From contig CAVQCJ010000006.1 of the NCBI GenBank assembly GCA_963711005.1, positions 434,001 through 498,000 on the forward strand: a stretch of DNA of 64,000 bases. Reading direction: 5' to 3'. Of the stretch, positions 8,455 to 16,183 are shown in pieces. The notes beneath the pieces were generated by a model that ran no database searches, had not been told where the DNA came from, and saw nothing but the letters and a program-made list of their open reading frames with translations. Source of the stretch: CAVQCJ01 sp963711005 (GTDB taxonomy: Bacteria; Actinomycetota; Actinomycetes; Prado026). Positions within the stretch are counted from its first letter, which is position 1; the number at the start of each line of letters is the position of its first letter. Made by a program: the position numbers and the translations under genes.

Positions 8455-9765
8455 TCAGGCCAGGTCGAGGAAGCGGTCCAGCACCCGGGTGCCGAACTTC
8501 AGCGCGTCCACCGGCACCCGCTCGTCCACCCCGTGGAACATCGCGGCGAAGTCCAGGTCCGGCGGCAGCAGCAGCGGGACGAAGCCGATGCATGGGATCC
8601 CCAGCGGCCAGAACGCCTTCGAGTCGGTCCCGCCGGACAGCGTGTACGGGACGGGGCGCGCGCCCGGGTCCTCCGCCTTCAACGCCGCGCATGCGGCGTC
8701 GATCAGGTCGCCCTCGAAGTCGAACTCCAGCGCGATGTGGTGCTGGACCATCTCGCGCTGGACGTCCGGCCCGATCAGTGCATCGATCTGCGCGAAGAAC
8801 TCCTCTTCGTAGCCGGGCAGGAAACGGCCGTCCACCTGTGCTTCGGCGGCGCCCGGGATCACGTTCACCTTGTAGCCGGCCTCGAGCATCGTCGGGTTAA
8901 CCGTGTTGCGCAGCGTCGCACCGATCAGGATGGCGAGCGGCCCCAGCTTGTCGACGAGGGTGTCCAGGTCGTCCGGGTCCAGCTCGACGCCGAGAGCGTC
9001 GGACAGCTCATCCAGGAACCGCCGGACCGTGGGCGTCACGCGGATCGGGAACCGGTGCCGCCCGAGGCGGGCCACCGCCTCGCACAGGGCCGTGACCGCG
9101 TTGTCCTCGTTGATCATCGACCCGTGCCCGGCGCGGCCGTCGGCCGTCAGCCGCATCCAGGCCAGCCCCTTCTCGGCCGTCTCGATCAGGTACAGCCGCG
9201 AGTCCGGCCCCACGGTGAAGCTGAAGCCACCGACCTCGCTGATCCCCTCGCTCACTCCATCGAACAGCTCGCGCCGCTCCTCGACCAGCCGGTAGACGCC
9301 GTCGCTGCCGCCGGCCTCCTCGTCGGCGAGGAACGCCACCACGACGTCCCGCTCGGGTCGGCGGCCCTCCCGCAGCCGCTGGCGCACGACCGCGAGCGTC
9401 ATCGCGTCCATGTCCTTCATGTCGACCGCGCCGCGGCCCCAGACGCAGCCGTCCCGCACATCCCCGGACAGTGGCGCGACCGTCCAGTCGGCCGCGTTCG
9501 CCGGGACCACATCCAGGTGCATGTGCATGAGCAGCGCGGCGCGGGCGGGGTCGGTACCCTCGATCCGCGCGATCACGTTGGCGCGGCGGTCGCCCGTCTC
9601 GTAGATCTCCGGCTCGAGACCGACCTCGGCGAGCTTGGCCGCGACGTACTCCGCGGCCTTCCGCTCACCGGGCCCGCTGCCGTCACCGTAGTTGGTCGAG
9701 TCGATCCGGATGAGCTCGCTGCACAGGTCGGCGACCTCGTCCTGGGCCGTCGGTTGGTCGGTCAC
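8455..9765 (-). CDS. M20/M25/M40 family metallopeptidase
   Basis: Zinc-dependent hydrolase of 436 aa. Metal and catalytic residues can be read: HMHLDVV (81-87, ligand His83 and catalytic Asp85), the bridging Asp in GRGAVDMKD (about 115), EE at 149-150 (catalytic and ligand Glu) and a C-terminal HGVDERV His. The dimerisation domain with GHGSMINEDNAVT lies in the middle. This is the ArgE/DapE/carnosinase-type architecture, but the actual substrate cannot be told. It is a single-gene unit, convergent with DUF5703 and upstream-adjacent to the tRNA-Leu gene on the other strand. Confidence 0.92.
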   Translation of the reverse strand: MTDQPTAQDEVADLCSELIRIDSTNYGDGSGPGERKAAEYVAAKLAEVGLEPEIYETGDRRANVIARIEGTDPARAALLMHMHLDVVPANAADWTVAPLSGDVRDGCVWGRGAVDMKDMDAMTLAVVRQRLREGRRPERDVVVAFLADEEAGGSDGVYRLVEERRELFDGVSEGISEVGGFSFTVGPDSRLYLIETAEKGLAWMRLTADGRAGHGSMINEDNAVTALCEAVARLGRHRFPIRVTPTVRRFLDELSDALGVELDPDDLDTLVDKLGPLAILIGATLRNTVNPTMLEAGYKVNVIPGAAEAQVDGRFLPGYEEEFFAQIDALIGPDVQREMVQHHIALEFDFEGDLIDAACAALKAEDPGARPVPYTLSGGTDSKAFWPLGIPCIGFVPLLLPPDLDFAAMFHGVDERVPVDALKFGTRVLDRFLDLA

Positions 9766-9853
9766 GGGGCCATCCTGCCGTGCGCTCGCCGGTCCGGGGA
9801 GGGCGGCGCGCTTTGGTAAGGTTCCGTGCGCTGTCCGGCCCTGCGCCGGTCGG

Positions 9854-9941
9854 GTCCGAGTGGCGGAATGGCAGACGCGCTAGCTTGAGGTGCTAGTGCC
9901 CTTTATCGGGCGTGGGGGTTCAAGTCCCCCCTCGGACACCA
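9854..9941 (+). tRNA. tRNA-Leu (anticodon GAG)
   Basis: A full class II tRNA is seen. Acceptor arms GTCCGAG (9854-9860) and CTCGGAC (9931-9937) pair, followed by discriminator A and an encoded CCA (9939-9941). The anticodon stem CTAGC/GCTAG encloses loop TTGAGGT, giving anticodon GAG at 9887-9889, which reads CUC/CUU Leu codons. A long variable arm with GCCC/GGGC follows, then the T-loop GTTCAAGTC. Its last 18 nt are duplicated downstream (11811-11828). Confidence 0.97.
9924..9941 (+). repeat. tRNA-Leu 3'-end direct repeat, copy 1 (attachment-site-like)
   Basis: GTCCCCCCTCGGACACCA at the 3' end of tRNA-Leu is identical to 11811-11828. Downstream of both copies lies CAAGATCA at nearly the same offset. 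Identity with a tRNA 3' end is the usual form of an attachment core left by tyrosine-recombinase integration. No integrase gene was found between the copies, so this is an inferred remnant. Confidence 0.65.
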
Positions 9942-10016
9942 GCCCAAGATCATGAACGGTCCGCGTCCAGTCACAGCCCTTATTGCCGCGACGATGACGG
10001 CAGGCATACTCGCGGC

Positions 10017-10496
10017 ATGGCCCGCGTCCCTCCTGTGCGTCACCTGACCCGTGCCAAGGACCTCGCCGACGTCCGATACACCGAGCCGCTCGGGGTCGAC
10101 GACATGGCCCGCGTCGCCGGCCTGTCGCGCGCTCACTTCAGCCGTGAGTTCCGCCGAACGTTCGGCGAGCCGCCGCACACCTATCTGCTCACCCGTCGGC
10201 TGGAGCGCGCGGCCGCCATGCTGCGTACCACCGACTACTCGGTCGCCGACATCTGCATGGCGGTCGGACTGCAGAGCGTCGGCTCGTTCACCAGTAGCTT
10301 TCGTCGCGCGTTCGGGATGTCGCCGACGGTGTACCGCGCCTCGTTCCCGCCAGCGTCCGCGTGGGCCGTCGTGCCGAGCTGCGTCGTGCGGGTGTACGGC
10401 CGGCCCGGCATGGCCAGGGCTCCCGCAGCGACGTCGGCTGCCGCCACCGCCAGGACAGCACATCCGGAGAAGACGACCCCCTCGACAGGGAACTAG
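10017..10496 (+). CDS. AraC-family transcriptional regulator (HTH only)
   Basis: Short AraC-type regulator (159 aa). The two helix-turn-helix motifs fill residues about 10-105: LGVDDMARVAGLSRAHFSREFRR, then YSVADICMAVGLQSVGSFTSSFRRAFGMSPTVYRA, the classical AraC signature. There is no N-terminal ligand domain. ATG at 10017 is preferred over the earlier in-frame start at 9912, which would overlap the tRNA. The gene is 41 bp upstream of a VOC protein on the same strand; short AraC-VOC pairs are common and the regulator likely controls its neighbour. The Ala/Pro-rich tail after residue 120 is of no recognisable type. Confidence 0.88.
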   Translation: MARVPPVRHLTRAKDLADVRYTEPLGVDDMARVAGLSRAHFSREFRRTFGEPPHTYLLTRRLERAAAMLRTTDYSVADICMAVGLQSVGSFTSSFRRAFGMSPTVYRASFPPASAWAVVPSCVVRVYGRPGMARAPAATSAAATARTAHPEKTTPSTGN

Positions 10497-10537
10497 CGTC
10501 GTCCGCACCTGATGGCTCACGACACGAGAGGCACCCC

Positions 10538-10987
10538 ATGATCAAGATCAACAGTAGCCAGCTCTGGGTCCACGACCAGGACACGGCGCTGAAGTTCTGG
10601 ACCGACCAAGTGGGGTTCGAAGTTCGCTCGGACATCACCATCCCCGAGATGGGTGGGTTCCGGTGGCTCGCGGTCGGCCCCACTGGCCAGCCCGAGGTCG
10701 CCGTGGTGCTGATGGCGATCCCTGGGCCGCCGGTCGTCGACACCGAGACGGCCGACGAGATCCGCCAGCTCATGGCGAAGGGCTTCGCGGGCACGCTGTT
10801 CCTCGAGACCGAGGACTGCGCGTCCACCGTCGCGACCCTCAAGCGCCGCGGCGTCGAGTTCACCGAGGAGCCGGAGGAGCGGCCGTACGGTATCGATGCC
10901 GGCTTCCGTGATCCGTCCGGCAACAGCGTCCGGCTCACACAGCTCAAGGACCTGTCGACGTACGACGCCATGGTCTCGCGGCCCTGA
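10538..10987 (+). CDS. VOC (glyoxalase/bleomycin resistance fold) protein
   Basis: 149-aa protein with two beta-alpha-beta-beta-beta modules of the vicinal oxygen chelate superfamily. It starts NSSQLWVHDQDTALKFWTDQVGFEVRSD and ends with GIDAGFRDPSGNSVRLTQ, the typical second-module signature with the metal-ligand Glu position replaced by Ser/Val context. It could be a dioxygenase, isomerase or drug-binding protein; the sequence does not decide. A GAGAGG ribosome binding site precedes the ATG at 10538. Partner of the AraC regulator immediately upstream. Confidence 0.87.
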   Translation: MIKINSSQLWVHDQDTALKFWTDQVGFEVRSDITIPEMGGFRWLAVGPTGQPEVAVVLMAIPGPPVVDTETADEIRQLMAKGFAGTLFLETEDCASTVATLKRRGVEFTEEPEERPYGIDAGFRDPSGNSVRLTQLKDLSTYDAMVSRP

Positions 10988-11069
10988 CTCGCGCAGCCGG
11001 GCAACTAAGTCGTTGGCCCTAGCTCCAAGCGCTCCTCGTTGGTTCGCCTGACCGACAGTCCGTCGAGGA

Positions 11070-11702
11070 TCAGTGCCCCCGGTTGGCGGGGCGGAGGGTG
11101 CGGTACAGCCCGAAGGCGACGCCTGCGGCCAACACCACCATGAGGCCGATGTACAGCCCCCTGCTGCCCCAGATGCCGGAGTTGTCGGCCACGAGCTGGG
11201 CGTCGGCGGCGCTGAGCGCGGTGGCGGTGATGGTGCGCGGCGGGCCGGTGATGAGCACCGGCGGCAGGGTGGTGACGACGCCTGCCTCAGTAACGACGGC
11301 ACCGGGGATGGTGGTGACCGCGCCGGGTAGCACGAATGTACGAATCGCGGTGGAGTGCGCGGTGGTGGTGGACCGCGTGCTGTTCGTCTGGTGGACGGTC
11401 GACGTCTCGGTCCGCGTGGTGGTCGCGGTTGCTGTGGTGGTGATCGGCAGGATCTCGGTTGTCGTGGCGGTGGCCGTGGCGGTCTCCGTGGCCGTGGTCG
11501 TCTCCGTCGAGGTGACGGTGGCCGTCTCGGTGACGGTGGCGGTCTCGGTCGTTGTGCTCGTGGCCGTTTCGGTGACCGTCACGTCGGCCGGCACTGCGGC
11601 GCTCGCCTGGCTCGGCGTAGACCCGAACAGAATCAGGGCCACGGGCCCGGCGGCCAAGATCACCGAGACACCGACAGCCGGCAGGACCCTGCGCACGTCC
11701 AT
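11070..11702 (-). CDS. Thr-rich repeat membrane-anchored protein of unknown function
   Basis: 210-aa protein not recognised as a known family. It has an N-terminal signal/TM segment (VLPAVGVSVILAAGPVALILF), then about 90 residues of degenerate repeats of the TETATVTETA kind, a second Thr/Val region, and a C-terminal TM (GLYIGLMVVLAAGVAFGLYRTL) ending in a short basic tail. The layout suggests an extracellular, probably glycosylated, Thr-rich stalk held at both ends or anchored at the C-terminus. ATG at 11702 is chosen because GAGGGA lies about 8 nt upstream; an ATG at 11744 is possible. The repeats are also visible at DNA level (runs of GTGGCSGTSTCSGT). Confidence 0.75.
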   Translation of the reverse strand: MDVRRVLPAVGVSVILAAGPVALILFGSTPSQASAAVPADVTVTETATSTTTETATVTETATVTSTETTTATETATATATTTEILPITTTATATTTRTETSTVHQTNSTRSTTTAHSTAIRTFVLPGAVTTIPGAVVTEAGVVTTLPPVLITGPPRTITATALSAADAQLVADNSGIWGSRGLYIGLMVVLAAGVAFGLYRTLRPANRGH

Positions 11703-11810
11703 GAACACATCCCTCAGCGGAACCCCCCAACGGGGGCGGTACAAGGTGTAGCCCTTCGGATCCGCTCACACAACACGGCGCAAGATCATCGCAACGTGCA
11801 ATCTGTGTAT

Positions 11811-11828
11811 GTCCCCCCTCGGACACCA
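11811..11828 (+). repeat. tRNA-Leu 3'-end direct repeat, copy 2
   Basis: Exact 18-bp copy of the tRNA-Leu 3' end, GTCCCCCCTCGGACACCA, without the rest of the tRNA. It is followed by CGTTCAAGATCA, resembling the GCCCAAGATCA after copy 1. It lies between the Thr-rich protein gene and the TetR gene and delimits a 1.9-kb segment carrying AraC, VOC and the Thr-rich gene. Confidence 0.7.
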
Positions 11829-11898
11829 CGTTCAAGATCAGGGATGCGCCGCGACTCACGCCGCAGTAAGAGCGGTGGACCCTGAGCGGTCCTGCGGG

Positions 11899-12606
11899 TC
11901 ACACGCCTGGCCCCGCCGTTCGGCGGCGGACGGATCGGGGGGGTCGGTAGCCGGGCGCGACCAGAAGGCTGACCAGGCTGCTGCGGAGCCACTCCTGGAA
12001 GCGGTCGAGCGACCACCCCTGCTCGACGACCAGCCGTGTGTAGGCGGCCGGGTCACTCAGCAACCAGAGCACGTCGGCAGCCTCCCCGACGGTCAGGCCT
12101 GGCAACAGGGCACGGCGCGCGGCCAGCAGCTCGGCGATGAACGTCATCCCGTGCAGTCGCTGCGCCCGAAGGTCCTCGGCCAGCGCGCGGACGTCCGCAT
12201 CCAGTCCGGAGGCAGCCTGCACCACGGCGTGCAAGGCCGCCGCGCGCCCGTTGATCCGGACCGAGTCCGCGGCGTACACGCCCAAGATGCGACGCGCGTC
12301 CGGCTCCTCGGCAGCAGCCCGAACGTGCGGCCGCTCCAGCATCGGGACCGCCTCGTCGTCACCGACGGAGGCCCAGTCGACCGCAATCTTGAGGGCCTCG
12401 ACCTTGCCGCCGACCGAGGTGAACACCGTCTTGCGGCTGACACCGGCGGCGGCAGCGATGGCGTCCACGGTGGTGGCGCCGTAGCCGTACGCGACGAACA
12501 GCCGACCGGCGGCCTCGACGATCGCGCGCCGGGTCGCCCGGGCCTGACCGGCCCGCAGCGTCGAGACGTAGGGCCTCTTGACAGTCGACTGTCTTGAGGT
12601 GACCAT
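11899..12606 (-). CDS. TetR/AcrR-family transcriptional regulator
   Basis: 235-aa repressor-type regulator. Residues about 20-65 form the TetR HTH: ATRRAIVEAAGRLFVAYGYGATTVDAIAAAAGVSRKTVFTSVGGK. The remainder is a helical ligand-binding domain of no known specificity. ATG at 12606 is the start. It is divergent from the flavin monooxygenase gene at 12668 with only 61 bp between, so it probably represses that gene and itself. A perfect palindrome lies within its first codons and another in the intergenic gap. Confidence 0.9.
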   Translation of the reverse strand: MVTSRQSTVKRPYVSTLRAGQARATRRAIVEAAGRLFVAYGYGATTVDAIAAAAGVSRKTVFTSVGGKVEALKIAVDWASVGDDEAVPMLERPHVRAAAEEPDARRILGVYAADSVRINGRAAALHAVVQAASGLDADVRALAEDLRAQRLHGMTFIAELLAARRALLPGLTVGEAADVLWLLSDPAAYTRLVVEQGWSLDRFQEWLRSSLVSLLVAPGYRPPRSVRRRTAGPGV

Positions 12607-12632
12607 CAGTGCTGTGAATACATCAGTGATGT
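12580..12632. promoter_or_regulatory. Two palindromes, candidate TetR operators
   Basis: GACAGTCGACTGTC (12580-12593) is a perfect 14-bp palindrome inside the first codons of the TetR gene. ACATCAGTGATGT (12620-12632) is a palindrome around one central base in the TetR/monooxygenase gap; a TGACAGT half-site recurs at 12635-12641. Placement at a divergent TetR promoter suggests operators, but binding is inferred. Confidence 0.5.
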
Positions 12633-12667
12633 CATGACAGTGAAACGGTAGCACCGAGGAGGTCCTC

Positions 12668-13978
12668 ATGCGCGCTGCAGTCGTGGGTGCCGGCCCGATC
12701 GGCACGTACTTGGGGATCGCCCTGGCCCGGCAGGGCCACCAGGTGCTGCTGATCGACCGTGACCCCGGGCCGCCTTCCGGCGCCGCATGGGAGCGGCGGG
12801 GCGTCATGCAGTTCAGCCACCCGCACTTCTTCCGCCCGCAGGTTCGCTCGGCGCTGATGGCCGAGATGCCCGATGTGTGGGACGCGCTGCTGGCCGCCGG
12901 TGGACTGCCGGCCCACCCGGACGGCGCCCCAGCGGAGATGACCGGACTGCAATGCCGGCGAGCCACCTTCGAGCGGGCGGTCTGGGCAGTGGCTGCCGCC
13001 GAGCCCGGGCTCACGAGGATCGCAGGGCACGCGGAAACGCTCGTCGCCGATCGTGGCCGGGTCGCGGGACTGGTCGCGGACGGCCGGCTGCTGGAGGCGG
13101 ACCTGATCGTCTGCGCTGCCGGTCGCAGCAGCAGGTTCGCGGCTGACATCCGGGCTCGCGGCGAGGGTGGCCCGTGCGGGTTCTCCTACGTCTCGCGGAT
13201 GTACCGCGCCCGGCCCGGAGTCGAGACCTCTGGCAGTGGGTTCCCGATGGGCTCGCTCTACCGCGGCTATCTGGCGATCGTCTTCCCTCAAGACGACCGC
13301 ACGCTGTCCGCCCTGCTCGTCCGCGCCAGCTCGGACGACGAGCTCGCCCGGCTGCGGCACACCAGGCTCTTCGAGTCGGTCGCGCAGCGGGTACCGCAGC
13401 TCGCGCCATGGACGGACCCCGCCAGGTACGAACCGATCACCGACGTCATGCCCGGCGGCGGCCTGACCAACACCTACAGGGGGCAGCTGGACGACACCGG
13501 ACGGGTGCCCATGCCTGGGCTGGTGTTCGTGGGCGACGCCGTCTCGACCACGAACCCCGCCGCAGGACGCGGCGTTTCCCTCGGCTTGCTCCAGGCCCAC
13601 GCCCTTGTCCGATTCCTGCGCGACGACGGGGACATGCGTGACGTTACGGAGCGGTTCGACCGATGGTGCACGGACAACATCCGGCCCTGGTATGAGGACC
13701 ACGTCCGCTGGGACACGACCCTGTCCACGCGCTTCTCCGGCGGCGACATCGACCTGACCGCACGGATCCCGTCCGACGTCATCTGCGCTGCGGCGGAGAT
13801 CGACCCGGCCATCGGCCCGGCCGTCGGCCCCTACCTGTCGATGATGGCGCTGCCCTCGGTCCTCGACCCGGTCGAGGACCGAGCCAGAGCCGTGCTCGCC
13901 ACGGGCTGGCGCCCGCCATGCGCCGAGGGCCCCAGCCGCGAGGATCTGGTCGACCTGCTCGACCGGGTAGCAGCATGA
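12668..13978 (+). CDS. FAD-dependent monooxygenase-like oxidoreductase
   Basis: 436-aa flavoprotein. The N-terminal Rossmann motif GAGPIGTYLG with the acidic end LLIDRD binds the ADP of FAD, and a C-terminal PGLVFVGDAVSTTNPAAGRGVSLGLLQAHAL is the second FAD motif (GD...P..G.G) of the PHBH/FixC-like group. Substrate is unknown. A strong GAGGAGG site precedes the ATG at 12668. The neighbouring divergent TetR gene suggests induction by a small molecule. It is in the accessory segment between tRNA-Leu repeat copies 2 and 3. Confidence 0.87.
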   Translation: MRAAVVGAGPIGTYLGIALARQGHQVLLIDRDPGPPSGAAWERRGVMQFSHPHFFRPQVRSALMAEMPDVWDALLAAGGLPAHPDGAPAEMTGLQCRRATFERAVWAVAAAEPGLTRIAGHAETLVADRGRVAGLVADGRLLEADLIVCAAGRSSRFAADIRARGEGGPCGFSYVSRMYRARPGVETSGSGFPMGSLYRGYLAIVFPQDDRTLSALLVRASSDDELARLRHTRLFESVAQRVPQLAPWTDPARYEPITDVMPGGGLTNTYRGQLDDTGRVPMPGLVFVGDAVSTTNPAAGRGVSLGLLQAHALVRFLRDDGDMRDVTERFDRWCTDNIRPWYEDHVRWDTTLSTRFSGGDIDLTARIPSDVICAAAEIDPAIGPAVGPYLSMMALPSVLDPVEDRARAVLATGWRPPCAEGPSREDLVDLLDRVAA

Positions 13979-13993
13979 CGGCCGCACACGGCA

Positions 13994-14155
13994 TCATCGG
14001 TCGACTCCATAGGGGTGCGCGCCCAGCCTGCACCAGGCGGCGCGGTGCGCGACGCGAATGATCGTGACCGTCACGGTCCCTCGATCGATCTCGCGCCCGG
14101 CGGTCTTGCGATGCGCTTCGGTCTCGGCTTCATCGAGCCGCAGGGTCACGGCCAT
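13994..14155 (-). pseudogene. Remnant of a small antitoxin-like (RHH) gene
   Basis: Reverse-strand frame of 53 aa starting MAVTLRLDEAETEAHRKTAGRE, which resembles the N-terminus of ribbon-helix-helix antitoxins (xxTLRLxxAExEALRKxAxxEGRSMQEVA). After about residue 23 the sequence no longer follows the family and becomes Arg/Thr-rich, as expected after a frameshift or deletion. No toxin gene is adjacent. A relic is the simplest reading; a genuine small protein cannot be excluded. Confidence 0.4.
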
Positions 14156-14244
14156 GTCTCAGCGCCTTTCGCACTCAGCCGACCGAGGAGTGCCACCCGG
14201 ACAGACTGTCGGTCGGGGTGCAGTCCGCTGACAACCGACGCGGG

Positions 14245-15843
14245 TCAGAACGACACGGCGGCTGCCGGTACCCACCAGCCGGAGTCGGCCCCGCCGACCA
14301 TCCGTAGGTACGGCACGGCGTTCACAGTGAGCCGCTGGTCCACAGTCACGGTGGTGCCCTTGGGCAGGTCGACGGACCGGGTCGGCAGCGGCGCCGTAGG
14401 CGTGGGCGGTGGCTGGACCGCGGTCGCGACGTCCTGGGTCAGCGCCCCTGTCCGGTAGGGCAGGTACTGCACGGGCAGGACGCTGGCCCGCAGGTAGCTG
14501 AAACCGGGCACCTCCGGGACGTAGTACCCCGCGAGGGAGCCGACGCTGATCCGGTACCACAGCTGGTCCGGCCGGTTGATGATCCGCGTCCGGGTGTCGC
14601 ACGGCGCCGAAGTCATGCTCCCGGCCTTGACGGTGATCGATCGGCTGGCTGTCACCCCGCCGTTCGCGTTGAACGCGTAGCCTGCGTGGAAGCCGGGTGC
14701 GAACACGACCGTTCCGCCGACCGCCGGCTGCGGATAGTCGGCCTGGAAGTTGTCGGCGCTCGCCTGGAACGACGGGTCGCCGGTGAGGATCGCGATCAGC
14801 AGGTGCTGGGCCGAGTGGGTCACGTGGTAGTGGCTGGAGTCGGCGCGGTCCTGCAGGCAGTAGACGCTGCGCCAGCCCGGGGTGCGCACCTGCTGGGCCA
14901 CAGCGCGCGCCGTGCTGAACATCCCCTGGACCAGCTGCTTGGCCCGCTCGTCGCCGGTGAGCAGGAAGTACTGGTAGAGGCCGAACGCCGAGAACATGCT
15001 CCCGTTGTAGGTGCGGTCGCCGAGCGCGATGTCCGTGCGCGGGTACTCGTCCAGCCACAGCAGCCCTTTGTAGACCCACGCCACCCACGGCTTGCCGGCG
15101 ACCTGCGGGACCAGGAAGGCGCGGAAGGTCCCGTCGGCCTCGGCCTTGTACCCGAGGTCGCCGGTCAGCTTGTGCATCCGGGTGAAGAAGTCCAGGACCT
15201 GCCCCTGCGCCATCGCCGAGTACCACGGCGGCGTGCGCACGGCCGTCCGGTGCGGCTGCACCGCGAAGTCGTAGGGGTGGAACAGCGCGCCGCCGTACGC
15301 ACGGGCCCGGCCGAGGATGCGTGTCGCCTGCAGGACGGCCGTCCGCCAGTACCTGTGGTCGCCCGTCAGGCGGTAGCCCTCGAGCATGGCCATGCCGTAC
15401 TGCGCCTGCGCGACCGGGTGGTTCCACAAGGTCGTGCCGAGCTTCACCATCCGCACCCCCGTGGCGTCGACGACGCCGTAGGGGACCGGCGGCGGCGTCG
15501 CCAGCGCGTACGGCTGCAGCTGGGGCGGGGTGTCGCGCAGCTCGAAGTCGTACCGCAGGAAGTTCCTGTACGGCAGCGCGGCCGTGACCGCGACCTTTGG
15601 CGCGGGTGCCGCCGGGACGGTCAGGTCGACCGGGGGTGCCGTGATCAGCGGCTGCTGCGCCAGCGAAGCGCCGAGCTCGCCAGGGGCGTCCGCCCCGACG
15701 GTCGTGCTGGTCGGCACCGGCGAGGGTCCCGGGGTGCCGTCGGCGGCGGCGACACCCGGGATGGCTGTCACGATCCCGACGCCGCCGGCGGCGACGGCTG
15801 CCGATCGCAGAAGCGCGCGGCGGGTGAGCCGGCTGTCCCCCAT
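14245..15843 (-). CDS. Tat-exported D-glucuronyl C5-epimerase family protein
   Basis: 532-aa protein with a twin-arginine signal (SRLTRRALLRSAAVAAGG, residues about 4-21) followed by a Pro/Thr-rich linker and a catalytic domain matching the D-glucuronyl C5-epimerase C-terminal family: WYSAMAQGQVLDFFTRMHKLTGD, a DEYPRTDIAL segment, NGSMFSAFGLYQYFLLTGD and SHYHVTHSAQHLL. These line up with the heparan-sulfate epimerase motifs (WYSSMAQGQ, YEEYP, NGFMYSLIGLYD, WDYHTTH). In bacteria the substrate is probably an exported uronic-acid polysaccharide. The C-terminal 60 residues resemble an SH3-like extension. It is a lone gene in the accessory region. Confidence 0.85.
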   Translation of the reverse strand: MGDSRLTRRALLRSAAVAAGGVGIVTAIPGVAAADGTPGPSPVPTSTTVGADAPGELGASLAQQPLITAPPVDLTVPAAPAPKVAVTAALPYRNFLRYDFELRDTPPQLQPYALATPPPVPYGVVDATGVRMVKLGTTLWNHPVAQAQYGMAMLEGYRLTGDHRYWRTAVLQATRILGRARAYGGALFHPYDFAVQPHRTAVRTPPWYSAMAQGQVLDFFTRMHKLTGDLGYKAEADGTFRAFLVPQVAGKPWVAWVYKGLLWLDEYPRTDIALGDRTYNGSMFSAFGLYQYFLLTGDERAKQLVQGMFSTARAVAQQVRTPGWRSVYCLQDRADSSHYHVTHSAQHLLIAILTGDPSFQASADNFQADYPQPAVGGTVVFAPGFHAGYAFNANGGVTASRSITVKAGSMTSAPCDTRTRIINRPDQLWYRISVGSLAGYYVPEVPGFSYLRASVLPVQYLPYRTGALTQDVATAVQPPPTPTAPLPTRSVDLPKGTTVTVDQRLTVNAVPYLRMVGGADSGWWVPAAAVSF

Positions 15844-16183
15844 GACTACCCCCCCGTGGCGACCTTCGGCGGCCGACGTCGGCGATCGAGCGTACCTGGC
15901 CAGCCCCCGATCCGTGGGCACGCGCGGATCAGGAGGCCAACCGTGTCCTGGCGGGTCGGACCAACCGCGAAGCTGGGTCTCGGGCGGCGATCCAGAGCCA
16001 CCGATGCAGTCTGTTGACATCGGTCCTCGGACACCAGAGCGTTCCCGAGCGAGCAGTCGCCGTTGACCCGTCCGACCGACGGTGTTACACCCGAGCGATG
16101 GTTCCGGCTGGGGAGGCAGCGATGACATGGGCCCGGTTCGGTCGGCCGGTCACGTCGGTGGTCGGCCAACCGCTCTCACGACG
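15844..16183. other. 340-bp gene-free stretch
   Basis: Holds the upstream region of the epimerase gene on the minus side and that of the hydrolase-LuxR gene on the plus side. The only structure I see is the partial tRNA-Leu repeat at 16025-16037. An ATG at 16127 in frame with the LuxR gene is possible but weaker than 16184. No convincing small ORF was found. Confidence 0.6.
16025..16037 (+). repeat. Partial tRNA-Leu 3'-end repeat, copy 3
   Basis: CCTCGGACACCAG matches 13 consecutive bases of the tRNA-Leu 3' end and its first downstream base (9930-9942). It could be a third, decayed attachment remnant closing the TetR-monooxygenase-epimerase segment, or a chance match. Confidence 0.35.

Noticed and set aside
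11290..11600. Short direct repeats resembling a CRISPR array
   Set aside because: They are degenerate codon repeats encoding the Thr-rich protein, with no constant spacer or repeat unit.
9942..16040. Prophage or integrative element
   Set aside because: No integrase, transposase, replication or phage structural gene is found between the tRNA-derived repeats; only remnants can be claimed.
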